Assembly: GCF_040833955.1 (NCBI RefSeq) | Contig: NZ_CP162133.1 | Coordinates: 434,001-498,000 of the forward strand | Direction of reading: 5' to 3' | DNA length: 64,000 bases | Origin: Leptospira sp. WS60.C2 | GTDB taxonomy: Bacteria > Spirochaetota > Leptospiria > Leptospirales > Leptospiraceae | Part shown: positions 1 to 8,515 of the stretch, in pieces | Numbering within the stretch: position 1 is the first letter of the stretch | Layout of the letters: each line of letters opens with the position of its first letter | The notes under the pieces: generated by a model | Databases searched by the model: none | What the model was told of the DNA's origin: nothing | What the model saw: only the letters and a program-made list of their open reading frames with translations | Position numbers and translations under genes: made by a program

Positions 1-1
1 T

Positions 2-259
2 GGGGAAGATGCCTTCCGTAACAAGTTGGTAGATGATATTGGTGGTAGAAGGGAAGCACATAAAAAACTATCTGAGCTATGCCAATATGATGGTCTTATT
101 CCCCTCTTTGAAGAAGAATATTCACCGTTCGAAAGAATGATCCGTTCATTGGGAGTGAAATTTTTGGGGGAAGGGTCGCAGACGGCAAAAATTCGTTCTC
201 TCTTACAATCACAAGTTCTAGTGATCCTTCCAACGGCACTTGGGAAATTGATGTTATGA
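2..259 (+). CDS. C-terminal part of an unrecognised protein (5' end outside window)
   Basis: The reading frame is open from the first bases of the window to a TGA at 257-259, so this is the last 85 codons of a longer gene. An internal TTG at 26 could be read as a start, but the frame is open upstream of it and I see no ribosome binding site there. The segment is soluble, mixed in charge and ends in a hydrophobic stretch (LVILPTALGKLML). I recognise no motif. Its stop overlaps the ATG of the next gene (ATGA), so the two are probably co-transcribed and translationally coupled. Confidence 0.5.
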   Translation, partial: GEDAFRNKLVDDIGGRREAHKKLSELCQYDGLIPLFEEEYSPFERMIRSLGVKFLGEGSQTAKIRSLLQSQVLVILPTALGKLML

Positions 260-864
260 GAGATTTTTTCTTTGATTTGGTTGATACGCTTGAGTTGGTA
301 TTTTTAGACCCACTTCGATATTCAGAAGAAATTAAAGAAATTCCTTTTGGAATGAGTGGAAGTTCTACTTGGTTGTTTTCTGTCCTATCCGCCTTGTCAT
401 TGTCAGTTGGTATGAGTATCCTGTCAGCACCTTATACAATTTCTACTTTGTCGTTTCTATTTTTTGGATTTCTTGCCAATTTGATTTTGTTTCGATTTTT
501 TCCGTTCTTTTACTCTTTGGTCGCTGACTATTATGTGCAGAAGAAAGGTAGATCGCAAAAATTATTGTTTCTTGTGATGTTTGCAAGGCATGCCATCGTT
601 CTATTCTTGTTATTTGCTCCAGTTTGTATGGTTTGCCATGCACTTGGTTTTTCAGGAGTGGGATCTGGATTCTTTCTCTTACTTACCTTTGTGATTGTAT
701 ACGGTTTAGTCGTGGCAAGAGGCCTCAAATCCATTTATGAACTAAGGGATCGTGATTCCATTCGGTTTTCTTTTTATGCCTTGGGTCTTACCATTTTATT
801 CCCATTTTTAATGAACTTGTACACAGCAACGAGTGTGTTACAATCGGTTTCAGGCGGTTTATAA
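256..864 (+). CDS. Polytopic membrane protein, Yip1-like
   Basis: A 202-residue hydrophobic protein with about five membrane segments (roughly residues 40-60, 65-90, 105-130, 135-155 and 170-192). A short N-terminal segment (LEDP-like 'LVFLDPLRYSEEI') precedes them, an arrangement resembling Yip1-type or DUF1282 proteins; this is family resemblance only. The ATG overlaps the stop of the upstream gene by four bases, and surE begins directly after the TAA, so the three genes form a compact rightward unit. A second Yip1-like protein lies at 45498-46112. No enzyme motif is visible, and the function is unknown. Confidence 0.6.
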   Translation: MRDFFFDLVDTLELVFLDPLRYSEEIKEIPFGMSGSSTWLFSVLSALSLSVGMSILSAPYTISTLSFLFFGFLANLILFRFFPFFYSLVADYYVQKKGRSQKLLFLVMFARHAIVLFLLFAPVCMVCHALGFSGVGSGFFLLLTFVIVYGLVVARGLKSIYELRDRDSIRFSFYALGLTILFPFLMNLYTATSVLQSVSGGL

Positions 865-1605
865 TTGAATTTACTCATTACCAATGACGACGGAATTTCT
901 TCCGCCGGAATCAAAGCTCTCGAACGTGTGCTTGGAAAATCCTATAAAACATACCTGATCGCTCCTTTGAAAGAACGATCTGTCACCTCTATGGCACTCA
1001 CAGTGTTTCAAGGCATGCGGGTGGAACGAATCAACGACAACCATTACATTGCAGACGGGTTTCCTGTGGATTGTGTGAACATTGGTTTGTATGCAGACAT
1101 ATTTCCAAAAATTGACTTTGTCATCTCCGGCATCAACCGAGGTGTCAACATGGGGTATGATGTTCACTATTCGGGAACAGTTGGTGCTGCAAAACATGGC
1201 GCCTTACACGGAATTCCTTCTCTTGCGGTGAGTTCCGGTCGAATTGATCCAGATGATGGGTATGAAAAAGAAGCCGAACTGGTGTTATCTTTTTTAGAAA
1301 AATACAAATCCCAAATCCAAGCAGGGGAAATTTGGAATTTAAATTTTCCACCTGAAGTCAGTGGGACTGGCACCATCTCTGAACTTGTTTTTACGAGACT
1401 CGGACGGAGACGTTATTCGGAAAAGTATGAGAAAAAACAAATCATCGAGGGTGTCAGCGAATTCCAGTTAAATGGAAGTTTACTTGGACATGATGAGGAA
1501 ACAGGAACTGACTTTGAAGCTTATTACCAAGGCAAAATCCCAGTGACACCGATCCAACTAGATCTTACGGAAAAAAATCGACTGAAGGAATTACAATCTA
1601 AATAA
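865..1605 (+). CDS. surE: 5'/3'-nucleotidase SurE
   Basis: SurE is a divalent-metal-dependent phosphatase that dephosphorylates nucleoside monophosphates and is linked to stationary-phase survival. The N-terminus carries the family's metal-binding motif LITNDDG (Asp8, Asp9), followed by APLKERS (residues 31-37) and the SGINRGVNMGYDVHYSGTVG active-site loop. At 246 residues it has the usual length. The start is a TTG immediately after the TAA of the membrane protein gene; starting there places the NDDG motif at the normal distance from the N-terminus. The TPR gene follows after five bases. Confidence 0.95.
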   Translation: MNLLITNDDGISSAGIKALERVLGKSYKTYLIAPLKERSVTSMALTVFQGMRVERINDNHYIADGFPVDCVNIGLYADIFPKIDFVISGINRGVNMGYDVHYSGTVGAAKHGALHGIPSLAVSSGRIDPDDGYEKEAELVLSFLEKYKSQIQAGEIWNLNFPPEVSGTGTISELVFTRLGRRRYSEKYEKKQIIEGVSEFQLNGSLLGHDEETGTDFEAYYQGKIPVTPIQLDLTEKNRLKELQSK

Positions 1606-1610
1606 AATAT

Positions 1611-2282
1611 ATGGCGGAAGACAACGATTACCTTTCCTATATGAACAAAGGCAATTATGCCATGGCATTAAATCTTCTCGACCAAGCGTTATTGCAAAAT
1701 CCAGAAGATCCCATTCTCTTATATAATTTTGCCTTATGTTGTTTCCAAACCAAAAACTTTAAAAAAACAATTCAGGTCCTTGACCGAATTTTGAGTGAAT
1801 ACTCAGGATTCATTGAAATCGATAATGTGTATCGTTTGAAGGTATTTGCACTCGTGGAACTCAAAGAATGGGAAACGGCTGAGTCCATCATTAAAGAAAG
1901 ATTACAAATCGCTGTGGATGACGCAAAACTTCTCTCGTTTTTAGCACATGTCTATGAATACACACACCGATTGGAAGAAGCGATTTCGATCCACAGACGA
2001 ATTCTAAATGCAAATCCTGATTATAAAAATAGTTTGAACTCTCTTGGATACTTACTGGCACTGAAAAAAAAGTTAACCTCTGACGAAAGAGGGGAAGCGA
2101 TTCGTTCTTTGAAGAAAGCATTGGAGTTAGATCCCAATAATCCTGCCTATTTGGATTCGTTTGGCTACTTTTTACAGACCATGGGGAAACCAGATGAGGC
2201 TTGGAAGGCCTATCGAAAAGCACTTCAAAAGAACCCAAACCACCCAGTCCTACTCGAAAGACTCAAGAACCTTAAGAAATAA
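1611..2282 (+). CDS. TPR-repeat protein
   Basis: A 223-residue soluble protein made mostly of tetratricopeptide helices. TPR-like units are visible near residues 13-46 (A..LL.QAL..NPEDP), 80-110, 114-147 (EEAISIHRRILNANPDY) and in the last 60 residues (SLKKALELDPNNPAYLDS, then AYRKALQKNPNHPVLL). It has no signal peptide, so it is probably a cytoplasmic scaffold. It lies five bases behind surE and ends just before the tRNA cluster. The partner cannot be inferred from the sequence. Confidence 0.85.
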   Translation: MAEDNDYLSYMNKGNYAMALNLLDQALLQNPEDPILLYNFALCCFQTKNFKKTIQVLDRILSEYSGFIEIDNVYRLKVFALVELKEWETAESIIKERLQIAVDDAKLLSFLAHVYEYTHRLEEAISIHRRILNANPDYKNSLNSLGYLLALKKKLTSDERGEAIRSLKKALELDPNNPAYLDSFGYFLQTMGKPDEAWKAYRKALQKNPNHPVLLERLKNLKK

Positions 2283-2341
2283 ATCTCCCTTTTGTTGACA
2301 CAGTCCTTCTTCCAAAAACACTGGTGATTCAAGGACTTTCT

Positions 2342-2413
2342 CGGGATGTAGCGCAGTGGTAGCGCATCTGTTTTGGGTACAGAGGGTCGCAGGTTCAAAT
2401 CCTGTCATCCCGA
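2342..2413 (+). tRNA. tRNA-Pro (anticodon TGG)
   Basis: The acceptor stem CGGGATG (2342-2348) pairs with CATCCCG (2406-2412). The anticodon stem CTGT/ACAG encloses the loop TTTGGGT, which gives anticodon TGG. The T-arm has the usual GGTTCAAATCC. No CCA is encoded. It is first in a three-tRNA cluster and probably shares a transcript with the next two genes. Confidence 0.95.
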
Positions 2414-2430
2414 ATCAGTTGGTTCTATCT

Positions 2431-2504
2431 GACCCGGTAGCTCAGCTGGATAGAGCAACTGCCTTCTAAGCAGTTGGTCGGGGGTTCGAATCCCTCTCGG
2501 GTCG
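2431..2504 (+). tRNA. tRNA-Arg (anticodon TCT)
   Basis: The acceptor stem GACCCGG (2431-2437) pairs with TCGGGTC (2497-2503) with one G-T pair. The anticodon stem ACTGC/GCAGT encloses the loop CTTCTAA, giving anticodon TCT. The T-arm GGGGGTTCGAATCCCTC is canonical. It lies 17 bases after tRNA-Pro. Confidence 0.95.
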
Positions 2505-2521
2505 ATGATTGTTCTAGAAAC

Positions 2522-2594
2522 GGTGGATGTAGTTCAGCGGTAGAGCCCCGGTTTGTGGTACCGGTCGTCGCGGGTTCGAATCCCGTCATCCACC
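2522..2594 (+). tRNA. tRNA-His (anticodon GTG)
   Basis: The acceptor stem GTGGATG (2523-2529) pairs with CATCCAC (2587-2593). The extra G at 2522 faces C2594, the G-1:C73 pair typical of bacterial tRNA-His. The anticodon stem CCGGT/ACCGG encloses TTGTGGT, giving GTG. The last 16 bases of this gene are repeated 237 bases downstream as part of a long direct repeat. Confidence 0.95.
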
Positions 2595-2769
2595 CACTCA
2601 AATCGCCTTTAGCGATTCAAACTCCAAACAACTTACATAGAGAACCAAGAGATTGAGATTCGAACGATTTTTCGATAAAGTTCGAGTAGCCAATTTGGCA
2701 AGACACCTTGCCTAATTGGCGTTAAGCGAGAACGACCGAGCGCAAGGATGTGCGAGGGCTCGAAAAAGA
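2579..2769 (+). repeat. 191-bp perfect direct repeat, copy 1
   Basis: Starting inside the T-arm of tRNA-His (AATCCCGTC...) and running to 2769, this stretch is repeated base for base at 2816-3006. It holds an almost perfect 13-bp hairpin (2690-2702 with 2707-2719, loop ACAC, one mismatch). Between the copies lie 46 unique bases with a small hairpin, GATTTTCC/GGAAAATC. No coding potential is apparent. Confidence 0.93.
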
Positions 2770-2815
2770 CGGCCTGGAGCGAGATTTTCCACGATGGAAA
2801 ATCCGCGGAAGGCGA

Positions 2816-3006
2816 AATCCCGTCATCCACCCACTCAAATCGCCTTTAGCGATTCAAACTCCAAACAACTTACATAGAGAACCAAGAGATTGAGATTCGA
2901 ACGATTTTTCGATAAAGTTCGAGTAGCCAATTTGGCAAGACACCTTGCCTAATTGGCGTTAAGCGAGAACGACCGAGCGCAAGGATGTGCGAGGGCTCGA
3001 AAAAGA
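2816..3006 (+). repeat. 191-bp perfect direct repeat, copy 2, with tRNA-His 3' remnant
   Basis: This copy is identical to 2579-2769 by eye. It opens with AATCCCGTCATCCACCC, so it carries the 3' end of tRNA-His without the rest of the gene. The preceding bases (CGCGGAAGGCGA) look vaguely like a decayed T-arm. The sequences diverge after 3006. The hairpin recurs at 2927-2956. Confidence 0.93.
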
Positions 3007-3274
3007 TTTGGGAATGTGTCTAAGGAATCGGTTTCTGTTTTTTCAAATGCGAGAGAAATGTCTCGGATCTGTATTTTGAAACAGCACGATACAAACATTA
3101 TGGAAACAAAGTCTACCAAGTTGTAATAAATTAGTACTTACACGAAATTTCAGAAAGAAAGATCTCTTATATCAGCGGATGTTAATTTATAAATTCCTAA
3201 TAGGATATTATTTTATTTTCTAATTTGCTACATTTAAAAATCTGAATACTATCTCAAGAGGAAATATCGCTCGT
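3007..3274. other. AT-rich upstream region of the chemoreceptor gene
   Basis: These 268 bases separate the repeat from the chemoreceptor gene and contain no convincing open frame or RNA gene. The sequence is AT-rich from about 3100 on, as expected for a promoter region, and the purine-rich AAGAGG near 3255 is a possible ribosome binding site for the gene at 3275. I cannot define a promoter with confidence. Confidence 0.4.
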
Positions 3275-5326
3275 ATGTATTCTTATTTAACTAATATCAC
3301 CATTCGATCTAGACTGATTCTTTTGCCTCTTCCAATCATCTTCTTTTTACTCATCGTGATCACTTTATACATTCAATCTCAAAATAAGGACATTGAATTT
3401 TCGGCGAAAGAACGGAAAGGTATAGAGATCCTTAAACCAGTTTATTTTGCCTTTAAAGTTGCATTACCGAAGTTTAAGATTGGGAATGAGAATATAGATG
3501 ATTTGAAGCCGATGATAGAAGAGGCAAATACCACGATTCTTAAATCAGGAATCCTTCCGGAAGACTCGAAACAATTGCAGAAATGGAATACGTATTTAGC
3601 TCTTGATCGATTTGACCAAGAGACCGCTCGAAACTTCTTGGAGGATACTCAAGAATTGGCGATCAAAATTGGAGATCACTCTAATTTAATTTTAGATCCC
3701 AAACTAGAATCCTATTACCAAATGGATATCATCTTGTTTCAAATTCCAACATTGTGGAAACATGTTGGGCAACTGAAGGAATTAATTCGAGATGAATATT
3801 TGGGAGAAAATCGTGATCGTAAGACTTTTTCTAATTTAAGTTATACGAAATCGATAATCTCGATTAATGCGATTGAGGCAATTTGTATTAATATATCACG
3901 TTCCTATCATAAGACGCAAGAGAATGCACCAGCATATACAGATAGGATTCAACAAAATATAGGAGAATCAAATTCAACTTGTAAAGCCTATGTTGAAGAA
4001 TTGAGAAGAACTTTGATTACACAGACTAATAAACCGGATTCGTCTGATGAATTATTCAACATCATTCATAAGGGAACTTTTCTTGGTTCAGAGATTCAGA
4101 ATTTTTCCATTGTGATCTTGGAGAAATTGATTGAAGAGCGTTTGTCAGAGCTAAGATTTCTTCGATTGATTAATATTGTCATACTTGTTTTGCCACTTTC
4201 TGCATCCATTCTTTTGATATTTTTCATTTTTAAAAGTATCAACCAGCCATTAAAATCGGTTTTAGTGAAAATTGATGAATTATCAAGTGGTGATGCAGAT
4301 TTAACAAAACAATTACCATCTTTTGGTGAAAATGAAATTGGTGAGATATCTGGCTCTATCAATCGATTTCTAAATCAATTGCATGATATCATTCTTCAAT
4401 TAAAAAAATCTGTGAACCAAGTGGAAGGAGTTTCTCATCATTTGAAGCAAGATGCATTGAATGTGTCCCATCATGCGTCTGGACTGGCCTCAACATCTGA
4501 AGAATCGGCTGCTTCGTTAGAGGAACTTTCATCCTCCTTTGAGATTATGTTTGCTTCAATTGCAAATGAAACTAAAAATATTTCCAAAATCGGAAATGAA
4601 ATTCAAAATATCGAGACTTCTATTTCTAATGTAGAACTTGAGCTCACTCACTTGTCAGAGGAATCTGTCAAATCCACAAAGTTAGCTGATAGTGGTAATT
4701 TATCTATTCAGATGACTGACAAGGCAATGGATGAGATACGAATCGCGACGAAGGAAATATCTGGAATCATCGATTTGATCACTGATATTTCGGACCAAAC
4801 GAATTTATTAGCTCTCAATGCGAGTATAGAAGCTGCAAGAGCTGGTGAAGCTGGAAAAGGATTTGCGGTAGTTGCGGAAGAAATTTCAAAACTAGCTGCC
4901 AAAACAAAATCTTCGGTTAGAAATGTAATGTTACTCATCACCAAAAGTCATTCCGCAGTGACGAGCGGAGTAGACAATGTGCAAGAAACGGTAAAGGCAT
5001 TGAATGAGATCGTTAGTCAATCCAATCGGATCCAAGTAGGAATCAACAGGCTAAAATCTGAAATTTCCTTACAATCGAGTAGTTTAACAAATGTTTCCAA
5101 TGAAGTAAAGGAACTCCAATCCTTGGCGGAAACGATTGAATTTTCTTGTCAGGAACAAAAAAGAACAACTGAAGATATGGTTGTGAGTGTGAATACTCTT
5201 TCTGGTAGTGCCCAAGAACTTGCCCAAAGTTCCGAAGATTTAAATCGTGTTAGTATTAATATGAGTTCAGTTGCAAAAACAATTTCTATCATTGCCAACT
5301 CATTTCAAACGGCAAAAGAAACATAG
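3275..5326 (+). CDS. Methyl-accepting chemotaxis protein
   Basis: This 683-residue membrane chemoreceptor would relay ligand binding to CheA/CheW and the flagellar motors. Membrane segments lie at about residues 13-33 and 297-319. The roughly 260-residue sensor between them contains [16 protein letters not shown], a motif I associate with helical MCP sensor domains of unknown ligand. A HAMP domain follows (about 320-375), then a long helical signalling domain. The conserved hairpin tip is clear: [20 protein letters not shown] followed by [15 protein letters not shown]. No CheA or other che gene is adjacent, and the gene is probably monocistronic. cheW lies 13 kb away at 18071. Confidence 0.93.
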   Translation: MYSYLTNITIRSRLILLPLPIIFFLLIVITLYIQSQNKDIEFSAKERKGIEILKPVYFAFKVALPKFKIGNENIDDLKPMIEEANTTILKSGILPEDSKQLQKWNTYLALDRFDQETARNFLEDTQELAIKIGDHSNLILDPKLESYYQMDIILFQIPTLWKHVGQLKELIRDEYLGENRDRKTFSNLSYTKSIISINAIEAICINISRSYHKTQENAPAYTDRIQQNIGESNSTCKAYVEELRRTLITQTNKPDSSDELFNIIHKGTFLGSEIQNFSIVILEKLIEERLSELRFLRLINIVILVLPLSASILLIFFIFKSINQPLKSVLVKIDELSSGDADLTKQLPSFGENEIGEISGSINRFLNQLHDIILQLKKSVNQVEGVSHHLKQDALNVSHHASGLASTSEESAASLEELSSSFEIMFASIANETKNISKIGNEIQNIETSISNVELELTHLSEESVKSTKLADSGNLSIQMTDKAMDEIRIATKEISGIIDLITDISDQTNLLALNASIEAARAGEAGKGFAVVAEEISKLAAKTKSSVRNVMLLITKSHSAVTSGVDNVQETVKALNEIVSQSNRIQVGINRLKSEISLQSSSLTNVSNEVKELQSLAETIEFSCQEQKRTTEDMVVSVNTLSGSAQELAQSSEDLNRVSINMSSVAKTISIIANSFQTAKET

Positions 5327-5393
5327 ATAAATCTTTTACCAAACTGTTTTCGTTGTTGCCGATTCTTGAAATCATCGTACGAATTGAATCTAT

Positions 5394-6038
5394 ATGGCAA
5401 TAAATTTCACTACAAAGAAAGATAAATGGATCATCGGTTCTTTGTTGTTTTTAAGTTTGGTTCCTAGTATAGCTGGTATAATTAGAGTCGCACAGTTGGC
5501 ATCTGGTTCCGGTTATACGGTTGAAAACCAACGATTTTTTAATGATCCAATTCCTGTTATCTTACATATCGTTGCAGTCCTTTTTTTTAGTATTCTCGGT
5601 GCGTTTCAGTTTGCACCAGGGTTTCGAAATAAAAACCTTAAATGGCATCGAATCGTTGGAAGGTTTTTGGTATGTTTTGGAATTCTATCTGCGGTAACAG
5701 GTCTTTGGTTGACCCTAGTTTATCCAAAAGTTCCGACGGATGGTGATTGGTTGTATGGAATTCGACTGGTTGTTGGAGTTTGGATGTTGTTTTGTATTCT
5801 CCTTGGATTTTACTTTGCGCTCAAAAGAAAATTTCAAATTCATAGTCATTGGATGATGAGAGGGTATGCCATTGGACTCGGTGCTGGTACGCAAGTTTTT
5901 ACCCATCTACCTTGGTTTGTGATCGTCGGAGGAGAGCCATCGGGAATTCCAAGGGATTTACTGATGGGGGCAGGTTGGTTGATCAATCTATTGTTTGCGG
6001 AATGGTTGATACGAAACAAGAAAGAACCGAAGCATTAG
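5394..6038 (+). CDS. DUF2306-type membrane protein
   Basis: A 214-residue protein with about six membrane segments. Histidines lie inside or next to membrane segments (HIVAVLFFSILGAFQF, WHRIVGR, HSHWMMR, FTHLPW), the pattern of the DUF2306 family. That family is thought to be haem- or metal-linked but is not characterised. The gene starts at an ATG 68 bases after the chemoreceptor. It is probably an inner-membrane protein; its function is unknown. Confidence 0.75.
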   Translation: MAINFTTKKDKWIIGSLLFLSLVPSIAGIIRVAQLASGSGYTVENQRFFNDPIPVILHIVAVLFFSILGAFQFAPGFRNKNLKWHRIVGRFLVCFGILSAVTGLWLTLVYPKVPTDGDWLYGIRLVVGVWMLFCILLGFYFALKRKFQIHSHWMMRGYAIGLGAGTQVFTHLPWFVIVGGEPSGIPRDLLMGAGWLINLLFAEWLIRNKKEPKH

Positions 6039-6140
6039 GATCTGCATTGAAATAAATTTCTTTTTTACTTTACATTTTGCTAGAAAAGCATTTTATTTTG
6101 CCTGTTTCTATTACGTCAAAAACAAGGTAGGTAAATTTTT

Positions 6141-6437
6141 ATGTCATTCCAAGATGCAATCAAGGTATGCTTCCAGAAATATGTAGATTTTAACGGGAAT
6201 GCGAAACGTCCCGAATTTTGGTATTGGGTAGCATTTACGTTTGTTGTTAGTTTTCTATTACAAATGTTCTTACCCATTTTAGGTATGATCTTTTCTCTTG
6301 CCGTATTCCTTCCAAGTATCAGCGTTGGTGCAAGAAGATTGCATGATGTAGGAATGAGTGGATGGTGGCAACTCATTGGTCTAACTGGTATTGGTTTACT
6401 CGTTTTGATTTTCTTTTGGGCACAAAAAGGGAAATAA
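6141..6437 (+). CDS. DUF805 small membrane protein
   Basis: A 98-residue protein with the DUF805 (YhaH-type) hallmarks: an N-terminal F...YVDFNGNAKRPEFWYW segment, two or three membrane helices and the motif ARRLHDVGMSGWW near residues 63-76. Bacterial members are inner-membrane proteins of unknown role. The purine-rich AAGGTAGG lies upstream of the ATG. The gene stands alone and is followed by a structured GC-rich element. Confidence 0.85.
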   Translation: MSFQDAIKVCFQKYVDFNGNAKRPEFWYWVAFTFVVSFLLQMFLPILGMIFSLAVFLPSISVGARRLHDVGMSGWWQLIGLTGIGLLVLIFFWAQKGK

Positions 6438-6484
6438 TCTCTTCCTTACTTTTCCCATCCATTCGTAGTTTCTAAATTTCTCAC

Positions 6485-6576
6485 GCGTTAGGGACAAGTA
6501 GGGCTTGGTCACCTGCCATTTTGCAATGGCTGGTGACGGAAGCGTCAGCGCACCCCGGATTGGCCCGCCCCTTTTC
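6485..6576 (+). repeat. Structured GC-rich intergenic element A
   Basis: The element begins GCGTTAGGGACAAGTAGGG and contains a 13-bp hairpin with one mismatch (6508-6520 with 6525-6537, loop TTGC). It ends with GGAAGCGTC...GGCCCGCCCC. GC content is well above the surroundings. Its opening and its GGAAGC and GGCCCG blocks resemble element C read on the minus strand. It lies between the DUF805 gene and the 3' end of the DUF1801 gene, so it could also act as a transcription terminator. Confidence 0.55.
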
Positions 6577-6612
6577 ACACCTATTTAAAGATTCCAATCG
6601 ATTGGGAACGCC

Positions 6613-7038
6613 CTATGTTTTTTTCTTAGATGTATATATGCTATTGTCAACTTCGATTGCATTTTGTAGAAATGATCGAATGACTTTTGGATCTATCTCT
6701 TCTGGGGATTTGTAATTGAGACAAAATACTTGTTTTCGATTTTCTGTTTCTAAGATTTGATTGGGGTCTTCCAAAAGATATCCATTACAAAAGCCAAATT
6801 GGACACCTAATTTTGGGCCATGTTTGATTGAGGATGGCCATATATAACATACGCGGCTATTTTGAAAATAATACAATACCGAATAGGAAATTCTTTCTTC
6901 AAGAGTGGGGAAGAAGTTTAGTATTTCTTTTAATTTGAATATGATTTCCATCTCCGATTTTGTGACAGAAGCATAAAAATGTTCTAGTTGCAGTTTATAT
7001 TTTGAATTGGGAGTAAGTGTTTTCTTTTTTGATTTCAT
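6613..7038 (-). CDS. DUF1801 (YdhG-like) domain protein
   Basis: A 141-residue soluble protein. The central pattern ERISYSVLYYF...VCYIWPSS followed by GVQFGFCNGYLLEDP is typical of the DUF1801/YdhG fold, an alpha/beta domain related to frataxin-like proteins with no established activity. The C-terminal helix ends in a basic tail. It sits 93 bases downstream of the recombinase gene on the same strand and could share its transcript. The two lie between structured elements A and B. Confidence 0.7.
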   Translation of the reverse strand: MKSKKKTLTPNSKYKLQLEHFYASVTKSEMEIIFKLKEILNFFPTLEERISYSVLYYFQNSRVCYIWPSSIKHGPKLGVQFGFCNGYLLEDPNQILETENRKQVFCLNYKSPEEIDPKVIRSFLQNAIEVDNSIYTSKKKT

Positions 7039-7131
7039 ACTAGAAAAACCTAATTTGGAATCGAAAATCCATTTTGCAATGGAAATAATGCATGGAAAAT
7101 TTTCTGGGATTCGAGCGAAAGAATGTTGGAA

Positions 7132-8232
7132 CTAATGTTTTTGATTTGTATTTGAGATTTGATCAAGAGGGCTTTTGATGTTTTCCAATCGGCTTCTGGC
7201 TACTTTTGTATAGATTTGTGTGGTGCGGACACTTGCGTGTCCGAGAAGGGTTTGTATCATCCTGAGGTCTGTTCCTAGTTCTAGCAAATGTGTTGCGAAG
7301 GCATGCCTAAGGCTATGAAACGTTACCTTTTTATTGATTTTCGCTTTAGCGGCTGCTTGGTGAAAAATTGTTTCCGCTGTTCGGATATGAAGTGGTTTGA
7401 TACCAGCACCAGGAAATAACCAGGGAATATTTTTCACTTCGTTATAACTATACTTTAATAGTAAGTTGTATTCCCTTACTTTTAAATACTCTTTGAGTTC
7501 TTGTGTTAGGGAACTTGCAAGAATGGTGTATCTGTCTTTTTTTCCCTTCCCTTGATTGACACGAATCATATTTCTTTCCAAATCGATATCTTTGATTTTT
7601 AGGTGGATGACTTCGCTTACACGTAATCCTGCAGAATAACTGATGAGCAGTAGTATTTTGTGTTTTAAGTTTGGTAATGCATTAAAAATGGCTCTTGTTT
7701 CTTCTGCAGATAATACTTCTGGTAGTTTGGAATCCACTTTGATTTTAGGGAACTTAAGTTGACTCATTTGTTTTCGCACTTCTCGAAAGTAAAAAATGAA
7801 AGCTTGCCTGGCACTTCGTATGGAAGCCGATTTTAAAAACTTTTCTTTTACCTGGAAATCGAGAAAGTTTTCGATATCTTTGGTATTTATATTCTTTGGC
7901 AACTTTTCTGTGAACAGAAGCAATCGAAATAGATGAGAATAATAAGTTTTGGTTGTACAAAATGAAAAATTTCGTGCTCGTGCGGCTCTGAAAAAATCTT
8001 CCAGAATTCCGCATTGTTTGGGAATTTCTTTGGCATTATATCTGATATCAAAGTCAGCAAATAAAGCTAATATCTGTTTTATGGTGTAAACCTCGTTGGG
8101 ATAAGACCAACTTTTATCCTCTGGGTGAAAGATTGCCTTGGGAATGGATTTTGCGATTTTGATGTAGATCTCCGAATACGGAAAATACAAATGAAATCGT
8201 TTATCATTCGTTGAATATTTGAGTTTGATCAT
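7132..8232 (-). CDS. Tyrosine recombinase with extra N-terminal domain, IntI/Xer-like
   Basis: This 366-residue site-specific recombinase has the full catalytic set: Arg204 (AGLRVSEV), Lys229 in GKGKKDR, His306 and Arg309 (HSLRH), His332 (LLGHAS) and the nucleophile Tyr341 (TQIYTKV). The core-binding SAM-like domain covers about residues 75-155 and the catalytic domain about 170-350. The first 65 residues form an additional small domain (FPY..., KSWSYP). The end IKSPLDQI resembles the SPLD end of integron integrases, but the insertion that defines IntI is missing. I therefore call it an integron-integrase-like or Xer-related recombinase, not IntI. The gene is transcribed away from the hairpin-rich region at 8233-8515. 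Confidence 0.9.
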   Translation of the reverse strand: MIKLKYSTNDKRFHLYFPYSEIYIKIAKSIPKAIFHPEDKSWSYPNEVYTIKQILALFADFDIRYNAKEIPKQCGILEDFFRAARARNFSFCTTKTYYSHLFRLLLFTEKLPKNINTKDIENFLDFQVKEKFLKSASIRSARQAFIFYFREVRKQMSQLKFPKIKVDSKLPEVLSAEETRAIFNALPNLKHKILLLISYSAGLRVSEVIHLKIKDIDLERNMIRVNQGKGKKDRYTILASSLTQELKEYLKVREYNLLLKYSYNEVKNIPWLFPGAGIKPLHIRTAETIFHQAAAKAKINKKVTFHSLRHAFATHLLELGTDLRMIQTLLGHASVRTTQIYTKVARSRLENIKSPLDQISNTNQKH

Positions 8233-8515
8233 AAAACACCTAACCTTTTGATACTAAGAGATAGGTGGGGAGTTTTGTTTTTGGTTCCTGGAAAGAGAAA
8301 GGAATTATGGCCAACAAGCGTGCAATTTGGGGCTTTGTGGGCGGAAGGTGTGAAATCTAGTATCCCCGCCCTGAATTGGGTGGGGTTCTAGACCCGCCAC
8401 CCAATACGCTCCCTCTATCACGCAAATCATTTGCAGACAAACGAATTCCCGTTTCAGATGATTTTTTTCTTGGAAAGTTCATCCTTTTGCACAAACTGAA
8501 CTCTTTAGGAGTTAT
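8233..8515. other. Divergent intergenic region with structured element B
   Basis: These 283 bases separate the recombinase gene (leftward) from a small membrane-protein gene (rightward). They must hold promoters for both, which I cannot define. The middle is GC-rich, and a clear hairpin pairs 8375-8383 (ATTGGGTGG) with 8397-8405. Read on the minus strand from 8423, it starts GCGTGATAGAGGGAGCG and ends near GGGCGGGG, which weakly resembles element A. Both elements also share TTTCACACCT downstream (near 6581 in A, near 8350 on the minus strand in B). Confidence 0.5.

Noticed and set aside
871..1376. Antisense frames in surE
   Set aside because: They are shadows of the surE reading frame, which has a complete family signature on the plus strand.
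2474..2830. Open frames across the tRNA cluster and repeat, on both strands
   Set aside because: They read through tRNA-Arg and tRNA-His or the repeat and have no protein character.
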